Below are positions 1 through 39,100 of a DNA stretch of 64,000 bases, piece after piece (within the stretch, counting starts at the first letter, position 1; each line of letters starts with the position of its first letter). The position numbers and the translations under genes are program-made. Source of the DNA: Scatophagus argus (lineage: Eukaryota > Chordata > Actinopteri > Scatophagidae); NCBI RefSeq assembly GCF_020382885.2, contig NC_058501.1:16550001-16614000 (forward strand). Reading direction: 5' to 3'. The notes under the pieces are model-generated. The model worked only from the letters and a program-made list of their open reading frames with translations. It did no database searches and had not been told where the DNA came from.

Positions 1-75
1 CGAGGAGCATTGAGCTCCAGCTGCACTCTTCTCTTCATTCCTCTGCTCTCCCAACACTGCCATATTACCCCGCAT

Positions 76-76
<1 letters not shown>

Positions 77-106
<30 letters not shown>
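77..106. repeat. (AC)15 microsatellite
   Basis: An uninterrupted AC run. Confidence 0.95.
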
Positions 107-108
<2 letters not shown>

Positions 109-2903
109 ATACACTCACATATATGCACATTGTGGGCACCACACTGTGTTGGCACTTTATCTTATCTTTCATTATAGTACAGCCATGGATCCAAGTAAAT
201 TATAAAGGCTGCATGCAGCAGTGTTCTGGAGCACACTGTGCTCTTAAATGTGGATGAATGGAAAAAAAAAAGAAGAAGAATTTGGAGTCTTCATCTTCAG
301 GGGAGGGTTTCTTGTTCTCGGCACTTACAGTCACTCACAGAGACGTTGCAATTTCTTCTAATGGTGTACAGCAGACTATATATTACCCAGCGTATATTTC
401 AGATGTTTTGTGTTGGCTATGGAAAAGCGCCTGGGCTGATTCAGTGCAGCCTGTGCCATAGGCGGCAGGGAGCAGGTTCATTACTCTGCATGACAGACTG
501 GAATGAAGCAGCAGAGCCCCAATGTGGGCAAAACACAACGCTGAACACTGCACTTCCACAACTCCACACTCAGGACTCCACAGACTCCTTCCCCATTCAC
601 ACTTTCCCAGCTGATCCGATGCAGCACAAGGTCTGGCACACTGTCTTCATTGGAGTTCAGAGGGAGAGGCGCTCATAGAGGCATGGATGCCAGAAACCGA
701 CTTCTACTGCAAGCGGTTCCCTCCTGTCTCGCGACTCATTCTTCCAGAGTCACCGCAGGCGCTCGCTGCAGCTGTAGCATGCACAGTTAAAGGGAATGAG
801 GGGATCTGATGCTGGAAAACATTGTGACTGTTTTCCTACCATCACACTGACACCAGGAATCAATTTTTCATTTCATGTTTAGAGGCTATACAAGTTTTTT
901 GTCTCTTCGGTGTTTGTGGGAGTAATGCATGCTTCACTTCAATCCCCCATAGAGGGATGTACCTCCAAAACAGTTGATCTGCCTTCAGCAACACAAAACT
1001 GCAAACCGGTTTGGATATTAGAAGTTGAAAAAGCTGCATATACAGTACGCATACATCACTTTCTATAGGAAATCAGTCCCAGTGAGCACATGATTCAGTG
1101 TAAATGAAATGTTTAAGCTGAGATATGATAAGATGTGTTTTGATTGTGAAGTACTGGCAATTTTTAGAGAAAGAGGAGCCTGGCTTGCTGCTGAATGTTT
1201 TTTCTCTCATCTTCTTGATTAGCTGTCTCTGTCAGCCTGAGAATATTCCTGCTCTTAAGTACCCTGTAAATATTCCTCAAGGTGTTTTTAGTTTGCTTCT
1301 AACAGTCGCTGGCATGTACGCCAGTTTCTGTGGTGCTGTAAATGCCACTTTCTTTGTTTAATAAGACAAACTAAACAGGCTCAGCGGGAAAAAATAATTA
1401 TACTGTAGATACAGTAAGCTGCTTATACAGTGATTGACAAGCTGAGAGATCAACGATGCACAATACAAATATTTTAGTGTAAGAGCTAATAAAATGTGAT
1501 GAGTCAGACAGCAAATGATGATTGAAGGTGCATGCACTGTGGCAAGGTTAAAGTTTTCAGTCCAAAAGAACCATCAGTGGTTCTGAATTCAGTCTTTTTG
1601 TTTTTTCTTTTGTAGTCATTGCAGTCACATCCAAGAAAAGAATATATTACAATATTTATCTTACTGTGCGGAACACAGTCCTGATATGCCCCAAAAAACA
1701 TAAGTGAACACTCAGTCAGTCAGATGACTGAACGCTCTCAGTCTTCCAACTGATACAATATCATGCAATGATCAGATCGTGGCAATACTCCAAATAAAGC
1801 ACACACGTTTAAGAAATTACTTTTCATGTCTCAATAACTAACTGATTCCTTACTTTTAATCCTGTTCAGGGAAAACAGACGTCTGTACGCTTTTTTTGAC
1901 TAATTGATCTCAATTTAAACATTCCCTGGATGTGCCTTTCCAAATGAACATGCTTTATACCCTCTACTGAATTAGAAGCAGCTCCAAATACTGGAGATCA
2001 TTTGTAAAGCTAGAAGGAGAAAAAAATATACTAAAATGCGAACATTTGCATTTTAACAAAAGATTCATTTACGGTAGCAAATCAAATGAAACAGTAATCT
2101 CTATGTCTTTCTCTCTTTCTCTCTCCCACTCTCCTTCCTCCTCTCTGTGCATGAGTGTGTTTCAGTGTGTGTGTTCGCTGCGAGGCCGCTCGCTGCTCAC
2201 TTTTTAAGATTCAGTTTGCAGAATTGGAACACGTAATGAGCTATATAGTAAGATATATTTAGATGAGGATTTCATTGTAATTTACTTTTACTTTGCTGTA
2301 TTGTAGTGCGCCTCGATGAGATGCTGCAGACGCACGTAACAAGCAGAGTACGCTCTGTGGGGAAAGCGGCTTCTGTATATAGTAATACAGTGTGTTCACA
2401 CTCCCAACAAGGCTCACTGTGATGGAATGACACACGCCGGTTGAGCAGTGCAACATAAACACCTCATGAGAGTGAAATACAGTGACAGGCCTAACGGTTA
2501 ATGACTCAGAGCTCCACAGAATTCAGCTCCACCAAATGATATGATGCACTGTATTCCTGCAGCTTCGTCCCCGGCTCTCTCATTTTCTCCCTGTCTCCGC
2601 GTCCTTCCCGCTCTTTCCTGCCACATCTTCCTCGCCTTAAAGAAAACAACAACAACCAAAAAAAAAAAACAACAAAGCTCTGTTTTTCTCCCTCTCCCCT
2701 TCATTATTACATTCTCCTTTTCCTTCTCTCCTACTAACAGGTCTGTCTCTCCCTATCTCTCCACACCTCCATCTCTTTTTCTTGCCCATATCTATCCGCC
2801 TGCCTCATTCGGCCTCTCGTTCCATCTCATTCCACCTCTCTCTCGCTCCTCTTTATTCCGTCTCTCTTTTCTCTGTAGAGCCCACTACCCCTGCCCCACC
2901 GCG

Positions 2904-2907
<4 letters not shown>

Positions 2908-2945
<38 letters not shown>
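2908..2945. repeat. (CA)19 microsatellite
   Basis: An uninterrupted CA run in a pyrimidine-rich stretch upstream of grin2d. Confidence 0.95.
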
Positions 2946-2946
<1 letters not shown>

Positions 2947-4536
2947 CCTGTCACTCAAAACAGGACGTTTGGAAGTGTATTTGTTTAGGCCAAACACGTA
3001 TACACATCCCAGTAATCAATATTTCTGTTCCTGCTACTCTCCTCACATATTTCATGCCACCTCCCACCATCCCACCATCCCACCTCATTTCGTCCTCGTC
3101 TTTTCCCCTCGTTTCCTACTTTTCTCTCCGACCTCCATCCTTCAGTCAGTCAGCCAACATTAAGTCATGTACCCTGTACTTACAGTACCTTTTTATTTTA
3201 TTCATTTCTTGGCTTTCTTCTCTCTTTGCCCTGTTTCTCTCCTTCCTCCATTTACTCTTTCCCTCCATCTCCGTCTTTTCTTTGGCGCTTTCTTTTTCTA
3301 TCCAAAAGACTGATCAGGGTCAAAGAATCGGCAGACTGTGACAAAAAGGAGTGTCGGGTGAAGACAGAGCGAAAAACACAGAAAGGAGGGAAAGAGGAAA
3401 TAGAGTGGCAGAAAGGGAGAGTGACTTTAGAGGGAATATTATGTCAGCAGGCCTCTGTTAATCAATGCAATTGTGTTTGGTTCCTGAAGCCATGAAAATT
3501 GGAAGAAGAGATGGGGAATATGAAAAGACAGAGCACGAGAAGGAGCGGGGAGAAAGTGAGAAGGAAATGGAGAAAGGGAGGGAGGGCAGTTGGCACCAGA
3601 AGTAAATTGAAAATGATGTGCTATGTTTTCGTATGTGTGTCGGCTCACATATTAACCCTGCTATCTCCCAGGTAGTCATTATCTTTCCGTGTGGTTGTTT
3701 GTGTGAGTATGTGTGTGTATGTTTGTGCATACTGCATTAACCCCCATATCTCTCTATCATTAAGCTGCTCTACGGGCATAGTGTAGCCATGCATTTATCT
3801 TGCAAGTGCGTGTGTGTGTGTGTGTGTGTATTCAGACACATGCAAGCACGTGTCTGTGCGTGGATGCGACTGTGTGAGGGAGTGTGTTTACAGTGATCTT
3901 AATTGTTGTTATCATTCATGCAGCACAATAACCACCTCCGCCCCCATCTTTGTCTCTGTCTGCTATTAACTCTCTCTCCCTCTCACCCTCCTTCGCTCTA
4001 ACGGCCAGTCTCTATTTTTCCTCATATTGTTCCTTCTCAGCCTGCAGCCTAAATAGCACCCATTTCATCTTTTCTCTGTCTTGCTTTCTTTTCCTTCCCT
4101 CTATTGTTTTTTTTTCCCACTCTGCGTTCTGTACTCCTCGTCCAGTATTTTCTCCAGCCAAAGCTAACTTTTATTACCTCATGATTGGATTCAGAATTCA
4201 TTACCCCGTCTTGCCTGTACGCAATCTCTGATCAGCTTGTCTTTCTCTCTTTCTCCTTTTCACTCTCTCCGTCTACACCTCCATCGTCTGTTCTCCCCCT
4301 GTTCCTCTCTTGATTTGATTTGACGTCCTCTGTGCTGGACATTACTGCAAAAAAATACCCAAAGGAAAACAAAACAAACAAACAAACAAAAAAAACAAAA
4401 ACACCTGAGTCTAACTTAATCTCCTCTTCTCTTGCTTCTTCTTCACCTTCTTCTTCTACTCCTTGCTGTCTCTCTTTCTTTCAGGCACCCTCTCTTAGTG
4501 CGATATATATCTGCCTCCCCCCCTCGGCAGGTTGCC

Positions 4537-31989
<27,453 letters not shown>

Positions 31990-33175
31990 CAGGGGGAGAG
32001 GAGAGAGGGAGACGTGGGAGCGAGCACTACTGCTACTAGGAGCTGTGGTGCCATGGCAGCTGGAGCCAGGGATGACACCAGAGATATGGCTGCCTTGGTG
32101 ACCATAGCTAATCAACTAGCAACTATCACCACGGGAACTAATATGGACAGTAGTTCTACTGCCAGCACTACTCTGTGTGAGAGCAACTCCGACGCTACCC
32201 GCTCCATTGTACGCGTTCTAGTGAGGGCGACAGTGAGACGCCACACCAGGGTGAGCTACGTCCGTTTGGATGGTTCCCATGACGACGTGAGTGAAGGCGA
32301 GGCTGCATCACCGGGGACTGCAGCTCCGGAACTTCTTCTCCGCTCAGAATTGAGCTTTGTGATGTCATCTTCGGTTCTTCTCCCCTCCCCGAGTCACAAC
32401 TATGGATAAGAGTAGTCTCCAACCTGTGAGTAATGATGTCATATTTGTACACACAAACACACACATGCACGAGCACACACGCACCCCCACACACACACAG
32501 GTATATGCTCAAAACGTCTCCCTCCCTCTGGCTTTGAGAACACACCACGGTGGGATGTGGAGAGACCCACCCTGCTCCCAGAAGAGACCAGTGTTTGGTC
32601 AATAGACTTTGGCTCCCCGTCCTTACTGGCTGTTGGCTTTTGAACTGGATTGTTGGACTGCTTCTTGGTGATGGAGAGACTGCCCCCTCTTCTTCCCTTT
32701 TGTAAATCAGTTGATATGAAAAGCAATGCAGTCAGCTCTCACATGCACTCTGTCTGCCTGATCACCTTTCACTGGATAGTGAGGACAGTGCTGTTTGTTT
32801 GCCTGCAGTGACCTCATGACACCATCAGACCCATCTAGCTCTACCCCAGGACCATCCACGTGATGTCATGTTTTACTAAAAACCCTTTTAACCAATCAGA
32901 TTGAACAGGAACCACTTCTCCTCCTCCCTGTCGGAGCTTGTCATGTCACCTCTGGTCCCACCAGAGCTCAAACACAGTTGAGTATCAAAGTATTTGAACA
33001 ACAAACTGAACTTTAAAAGAGGAATAACAATAAGAACAAAAACGACATGTAGCAGATTTTCTTTCATGTCTGTCTTTTCTTTCAGACTTTTCTCCCCATA
33101 TCCTCTTTTTTTATTCTGTCAATATATTTCTCTCACTGTGTTAGTGTTTTAATAAAGAAGAGGCTGGATGTGGCT
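31990..33175 (+). other. grin2d: grin2d 3' untranslated region (inferred extent)
   Basis: This follows the TGA at 31987. The frame remains open for another 139 codons, to a TAA at 32407, before ordinary non-coding sequence. The end is inferred from an AATAAA at 33151-33156; a second AATAAA at 33753 offers a longer form. It contains a CA/CACG-rich patch near 32450-32500. Confidence 0.55.
33151..33156 (+). promoter_or_regulatory. candidate polyadenylation signal of grin2d
   Basis: This is an AATAAA in TGTTTTAATAAAGAAG about 1.16 kb after the stop codon, the first canonical hexamer downstream of the coding end. A second AATAAA at 33753-33758 could be an alternative. Confidence 0.5.
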
Positions 33176-33179
33176 AGTG

Positions 33180-36100
33180 TTGGAAGTGGGAATGATTCAA
33201 TAGCAGTGCCAAATTTCCTCTCGAGAGCTTTTAAGCAAGATTGGTTTTCAAGTAATTTGTTTTCATAGATAAAATCCCGTCTTTTCTTTCCACATATGAA
33301 CAACGCATAATTCACCATCATGTAAGTGGATCAAGAGGATGATTTGTGCAATATCTGTAATTGGCACTAGATGGCTGCATAATATTCAAATAAGCTTCGG
33401 AGACAATTGTGCAAGAGGCTTTTGGTGAGTTTAATAATTTAACTACATGATCCAGAGCAAGAGGCGTGCAGCTATGAACTTGATTATTTTTACGAAAGAG
33501 GCAAGTCAGGGTGTGTTAAGAGGAAGCAAGGGAGATTAAAACCAAGTGCAGTGTGTTGTAAAAGCTATCTTGGGATATTATTGTATTTTACTTCTATACT
33601 GTACCTTGGATGAATTTTTAGATGATGGATAATATGAAGCACAATTCTTCATTGTATTTTTCAGACATGCGTGCCACAGTTGTAACTGCACAATCCTCTG
33701 GTAACATTTTGCTGATATTCACTTGATGTTAACTCATGTTGCTATTATGGACAATAAAATCCACTGTAACCAAGGTTCAAATAACAAAGTACTATTTCCT
33801 TTTGGCAAATAAGACTGAATGATATACTGTGAATGCTTTGAGCTCCAATTTGAGGTGCATATACAATCGCTGAGACTTCACTGAATGCAGTCAGTAATAA
33901 CTACTGTTATCAAGACCATCACATGACTGTTTGACTTTGAGCAATATTCCCACCTTCAATGTGACAGGGATGCAATGGCACTTCTGTTTGCATCTGAGAC
34001 ATTGTAATTGTTTTTCCTCAAGTTTAAATTGAGATCACTTGTTTCAGCCAGAGTCAGATGTTCCACATCTCCGATGATTTTCCTATAGGTGGGATTCGTT
34101 TCATCTGACTGGGTAAGATTGTGATTGTGATGAATGAGTTAAAGTTCACAACACTTGGCTCTGGCTGACCAATATGAATACTAAATGCTATGTGTTCAAG
34201 AGAAAGAAGTGAACTCATTGCATTGTATCCTCTGCGAGCTGTGCCAAAAGCCATCTACTGTGTAAACTGTGCCAATATTGCCAATATTGCAATGCATAGC
34301 CTCCACTGTCATAAGGTCACTATGTCCACCTCATTTCTCACACTAAGACCAGCCACAGCCCAGCTCTTCTCCTATCGTAGTTGAATGTAGCTTTGACATG
34401 ATGTAGCAAAAGAACACATACTTTTAGACTTTGTAGCTTTTTGGATGCTGTTCGTTATGACTAGAAGGAGGGAGGGGGGGTAGACCTGCTATATGAGGGA
34501 CTGTGCGTTGTGTTTGTGCATGTCGTCACAGATCGAAGAGTTAGTCGACCTTCTCAATTCCCCTTTTAACTCCTTTGCCTTTCAGTAAGGGCAGGCTGTA
34601 CCTTTTTATCTGCACATGGATTGCTTTTTTTTCTAGGTCTGCGTGGGGCAATTTTTTAGAACAATCTGTCTTTGTTTTTAAAGAAATGCTTTTGCCATTT
34701 TTCATCATTTGGAAAGCCCCCAAATCATTGCATGTTTAGCTGAATGAATTCTCAAAGATTTGTGGTGGGAGGCTTGTGTAGCTCAGTTGTTGCAAATGCT
34801 TAGTACCCAGGGCAGCCACCTTTCAGTGAGGTAGTAAGCTCGCTCTACTCTGCACCCCAACAGAAGAAACCACTGCAACAGTCTGACTGCTTTCTGTGTA
34901 GTAGAACACGGTTATTTTCAACTGACCAACAGGGCTTAAACCTGGTATGTCATTGAACATTATTGATTTCTATTGAGGCGCTAATACTTAAGTCTGTGAC
35001 TGCATGAACAGAAGTGACTCTTTAAAACCCTCTGGCTTATTTTGATTTATTTATTTTATTTTATGCTGAGAAAAAAGACTATATTAAAATATACTATGTT
35101 TTTGAGAATGTACCATGTTATACTGTGATTTAACTGAGATATTTTATTGTATTCAACTATCATTTGAATTCTATCATTTATCTATAAAGAAATATATATG
35201 TACAAATAAATATATACATATATATACATACAGGTATATATATACTATATTAGTTAAGTTTGGTATATTTGGAGGAAGTGTTAGATGAAATAGTTTTAAA
35301 TGTTTTAGCTTTGTAGCAATTCTAGACACTGAAATCCTTTTTGAATTTCGATTCCTCCTATATGACTGTGAAGACATTAGTGCCTGTGACAAAAAAGACA
35401 AGTAAAAGTCTAAATTCTCTATTCATCTGTATCTACTATAGCTATCAGTCTGTCACTCCTCTCGTACTACCTAACATTACTTTTTGACACTCGCTGCTTT
35501 TACACATTGACATGTTTCTTTCACACAGTCTGCTGTCTCTTTTGCTTACTCCTGCTCTCCTCCGCAGTTCTTTCTCCTGGTTCTCATTAACGAGTTATGA
35601 ACACGAGCCACCTCTCCTCTTTTAAAGTTTTATCATATGGTGATCACATCTCTTTGTAATTAGTCCAACCATTGACCTTTGCTTTTTTCCCCCTTTGATC
35701 ACTCCCTTTTTAAATCTACTCATTCCTCTGTCTGTCTCTCACTTAGCAAAAAACAGAGACCAGTAGATACTGTGTTCTTGCTCCTTTTGACTGATTGTTG
35801 ATGATGATGATCAATTAATTGACTGATGAAATAATTAATGAACAATGTTACTATTACTGATGTGACTGAAGTGTGTATCTGACGACCATGCCACTGTAGC
35901 AAGTCTGGGCTGTACCACACCACCAGCGAGCAAATGAGGCCACAGTTGCTATGGTGTTGCCATGGCATTTTCATGGCGTTGCCATGGTGTCCTCCGCACC
36001 GCCACCACCTGGTGCCTGCTGGGTAATGTAGTATAATGTCCTTCACTTTTCCCAAAGCACTGGTCAACGATCTGTTCTGCTCCCCTCTGCTCAGCCCTGA

Positions 36101-39100
36101 CCTTAATCGATGGGAGGTGAAATATTTAAAAGCTCACATTGGGAGAGTGCTGAGGGGCAACATGATGGTGACGAGTCTGCTGTCTATGCTGACCTAGACT
36201 GGACTGGTTTGACTTACAGTGGCTATGATTAATTGTTGATAATGTGTCCATCACCTAATCTTTAAATCATTAGTTTGTGCTGCCCTGCATGTTATTCCAA
36301 AAAGCTGCAAATAGCCTCAAACCAGTCAGGACAGAAGTGTGTTTCTGTGTCTGTACCTGTGTACTTGTAGTATAGAGTGTGCGTGTTTTATGTTGTGAGG
36401 GTACATGCCATGTGTGTGTTGCATGTGCAGTAATCATGTGTAAAGGTCCACTGCAGCATGATTCTGTAGTGCTCCCAATGTGTGTTTTTCCTGTCCTGCC
36501 ATTTCTGAAAAACATACACATGCACGCTTTGCTGTGCATGCATATTTAACACACAGTGCGTACATCGCTCAACCAATGATCCTCATCTTCCCCTGGTCTT
36601 CACTAAACTGCAGTCTAAAGCATCCCCGCGAGTAGTCTGATCATCTCACACAGGCACACGTGTGACTCCACAAACACTCACACACACATACACTCTGGCT
36701 GCTCTAACTTCTGGAAAATGCAGGAACATTTCTGTAAAATTTAGTTCAGATGTTTGATTACCAGAGGAAATTAACTGATCTGTTTGTTTTGAGCTATCTG
36801 TCTCCTGAGTTTGCTGTATAGTCCTGCACTCTGCTTTGCACTGTCCTGCCTATTCTGATCTATCACTTCCTGTTTAGAATAGTCAGGTTCAATTTGTTTT
36901 ACTTTGCTGACTTGCTCCTCTTTTGATTTACCTTGTTGTCCTAATCTGCTTTGATTTATCAGATTTACTGTCTGGTCAAATTGTATGCATTGCACAGTCC
37001 AGTCCAGCCTAGTGCAGTGTGCTCCAGGCTAGTCTAGTGCCTGAGATTGTAAGAGATCCTGGTGCAGCCTCAAGCTCAAACCCTCTTATCTATTGGCCTG
37101 TTACCTGGGAAGCAATACGTGTGGTACTCCAGAATTCAAACAGGGTCTTCATTGGCTGAATCGGCCATGAATTATATCAAGGAAATACAGGAGCGCCACA
37201 CGTTGTACTCACCAGGTTTTGGGTCTGCATGAAAAGCTCATCCGAACACAGTGACAGGGCACATATACCCACAGAATCCAGTGTGTGTGTGTGTGTGTAT
37301 GTGTTGTGTGTGTGCATGTGTTTTCAGCATTGTACAAGGCCCAGTTCTGCTCTAGTAACCTCGCTAGCACTATAGGCCTACTTTCCGGTTGCTAAGGCGG
37401 GTTGCTAGTAGGGTGATGTTGCTCCTAGCCCAGACTGGTCTGGTCTATGCCCTAATTTAAATGTGTTAGTTTGTTTGACATTGTCTGTCTGGGGTGGGGC
37501 TGGAGGGTCAGTGCTGCACTTACTTCCTGAGAATTGCTTCATAAAATATGATTCTCTCTAATTAATGCCAGTGGTGCTGTGTTTCCTTCCAATTCTTCTG
37601 TCATGAATGCGATTATAAATAAGGGGCTTTGAGATTCTGTTTGTGCAGTATGTGTGTGTGTGTGTGTGTGTTTATATTTTCTCTTGTGACAGTATTTTCC
37701 ATACAAGCTATTACCCAGTCAGAACTCCTTCAAAGTAAATTTATGGAGAGCTCAAAGAGTAGTTTCTTTGGCATTCTGACAGGCAGGCCTCTGCCAAAGC
37801 ATGTGTGTGTGTGTATTCGTGTGTGTGTGTGTGTGTGTGTGCATGCGCATATATTTCTCAGAGGTTTCTCGGTTCTTGTCAGACTTTTTGCTTTGATCTG
37901 GCCAGAGCTGACCTAACATAATCCACTTCTTTCGCCCTCAAAGAGAGCAACACACCTAACACTCTGCATCAACTCTCAACCTCAGCCAACAGCGGCCGAG
38001 TCAGAGCCTCCTGACCTGCTCTACAACAAACAAAAGTGTTTTTGCTGATCAGAACAGAATTTTATAAAGACCTGACCCCGGTGCAACTTTCTGGGAAGTC
38101 ATTCATAGACCTGTGTTGAATGATATTTGCACTGATAGCCTTCAGTGGTTTTGTTATGTTGGTTTTGTCTGTTGGTTTTTGTTTTGTTTTGTTTTTTTAT
38201 CTTTATGAGCAGAATTAATTATATCAGTAACAGACAGAGTCAAATAGAGGTGCAAACAGAGACTTTGCTAACTTTTGTCATTCTTTGTGGGAAATCTCTT
38301 AATTGGTTCTCAAAGCTAGTTTTAAAATTATTCTCTAACTTGCTTCTTTAAAACCAACTAAGCGTGACAAAACATCTAAACAGTACCTGACACATGATAT
38401 TCTGCAAGAGCGTTGATGGGGATATTAAATATGTTTTGTTCTGCTCCCTGTGCGCCTGCGATCTGCTAATTAGCCATGCTTTGTCAGTGTGATGGGCTAA
38501 TGGCTAATTGCATTGTGAGGCCTCTGTGTGTACATGCACTAATGACTTAACGCTCTAATAAGATTGAGTTACAGGCAGTTGGATCACGGTGTCCCCAAAC
38601 ACTGATCTGAGGTCAGTTTTAAGCGTTACTCTCTAATGGTTATGATGGGACAGTGGATTGTATAAACTGATCCTTGATCTCCCGAGTGGGATTTCAATCA
38701 CTGGTGTTCTGTCATTTATCTTAGAGCTGGATGCTCTTAGTTCCCAGCAGTGATGCAGATTACTTTCCACTGTTTTTCATGAGTGCCAAACACAGGAATA
38801 GAATTTTTATTTAATTAAATTCACATCACATTGAGTTATTGAGGCTCCGCTATGCTTTTATCTGGAAGTTGTAAAATATGTATGTTCTGGACTGGTCAGT
38901 TGATAAATATCTGACCACCCAACACCGGCGATCTATCTCTGTTTAAGTCCTGCTTTCTCACACCTGCTCCACTTCTTTTCCATCCATCTCCCTTGTCCTC
39001 CCTGCTGCAGCACCTCCCAGTCCTCAGTCACTTCTTCTCCAACTCCATGGTCTCACACACACACACACACGCACAGGCATACAGTACAGCAGCACACACT

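Larger units (their letters stand above)
1..4484. other. upstream flank or 5' non-coding intron of grin2d
   Basis: No reading frame here resembles a known protein or is bounded by convincing splice sites. The stretch holds (AC)15 at 77-106, a (CA)19 tract at 2908-2945, (GT)10 at 3810-3829, pyrimidine-rich sequence at about 2560-2880, 3950-4130 and 4230-4310, and an A/C-rich AAAC/AAAAC run at 4365-4401. The untranslated first exon and promoter of grin2d may lie here or further upstream; I could not place them. Confidence 0.6.

Noticed and set aside
238..678. 146-codon open frame upstream of grin2d
   Set aside because: Composition is unremarkable, it resembles no family I know, it has no splice context and no domain; an open frame of this length occurs by chance in 64 kb.
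2541..3341. 266-codon open frame rich in Ser, Pro, Phe and His-Thr repeats
   Set aside because: It translates a pyrimidine-rich stretch and the (CA)19 microsatellite. The His-Thr run is the repeat itself.
34771..34860. tRNA-like A-box (TGTAGCTCAGTTG) suggesting a SINE or tRNA gene
   Set aside because: No B-box (GGTTCGA-like) at the right distance, no cloverleaf, no poly(A) tail or target duplication.
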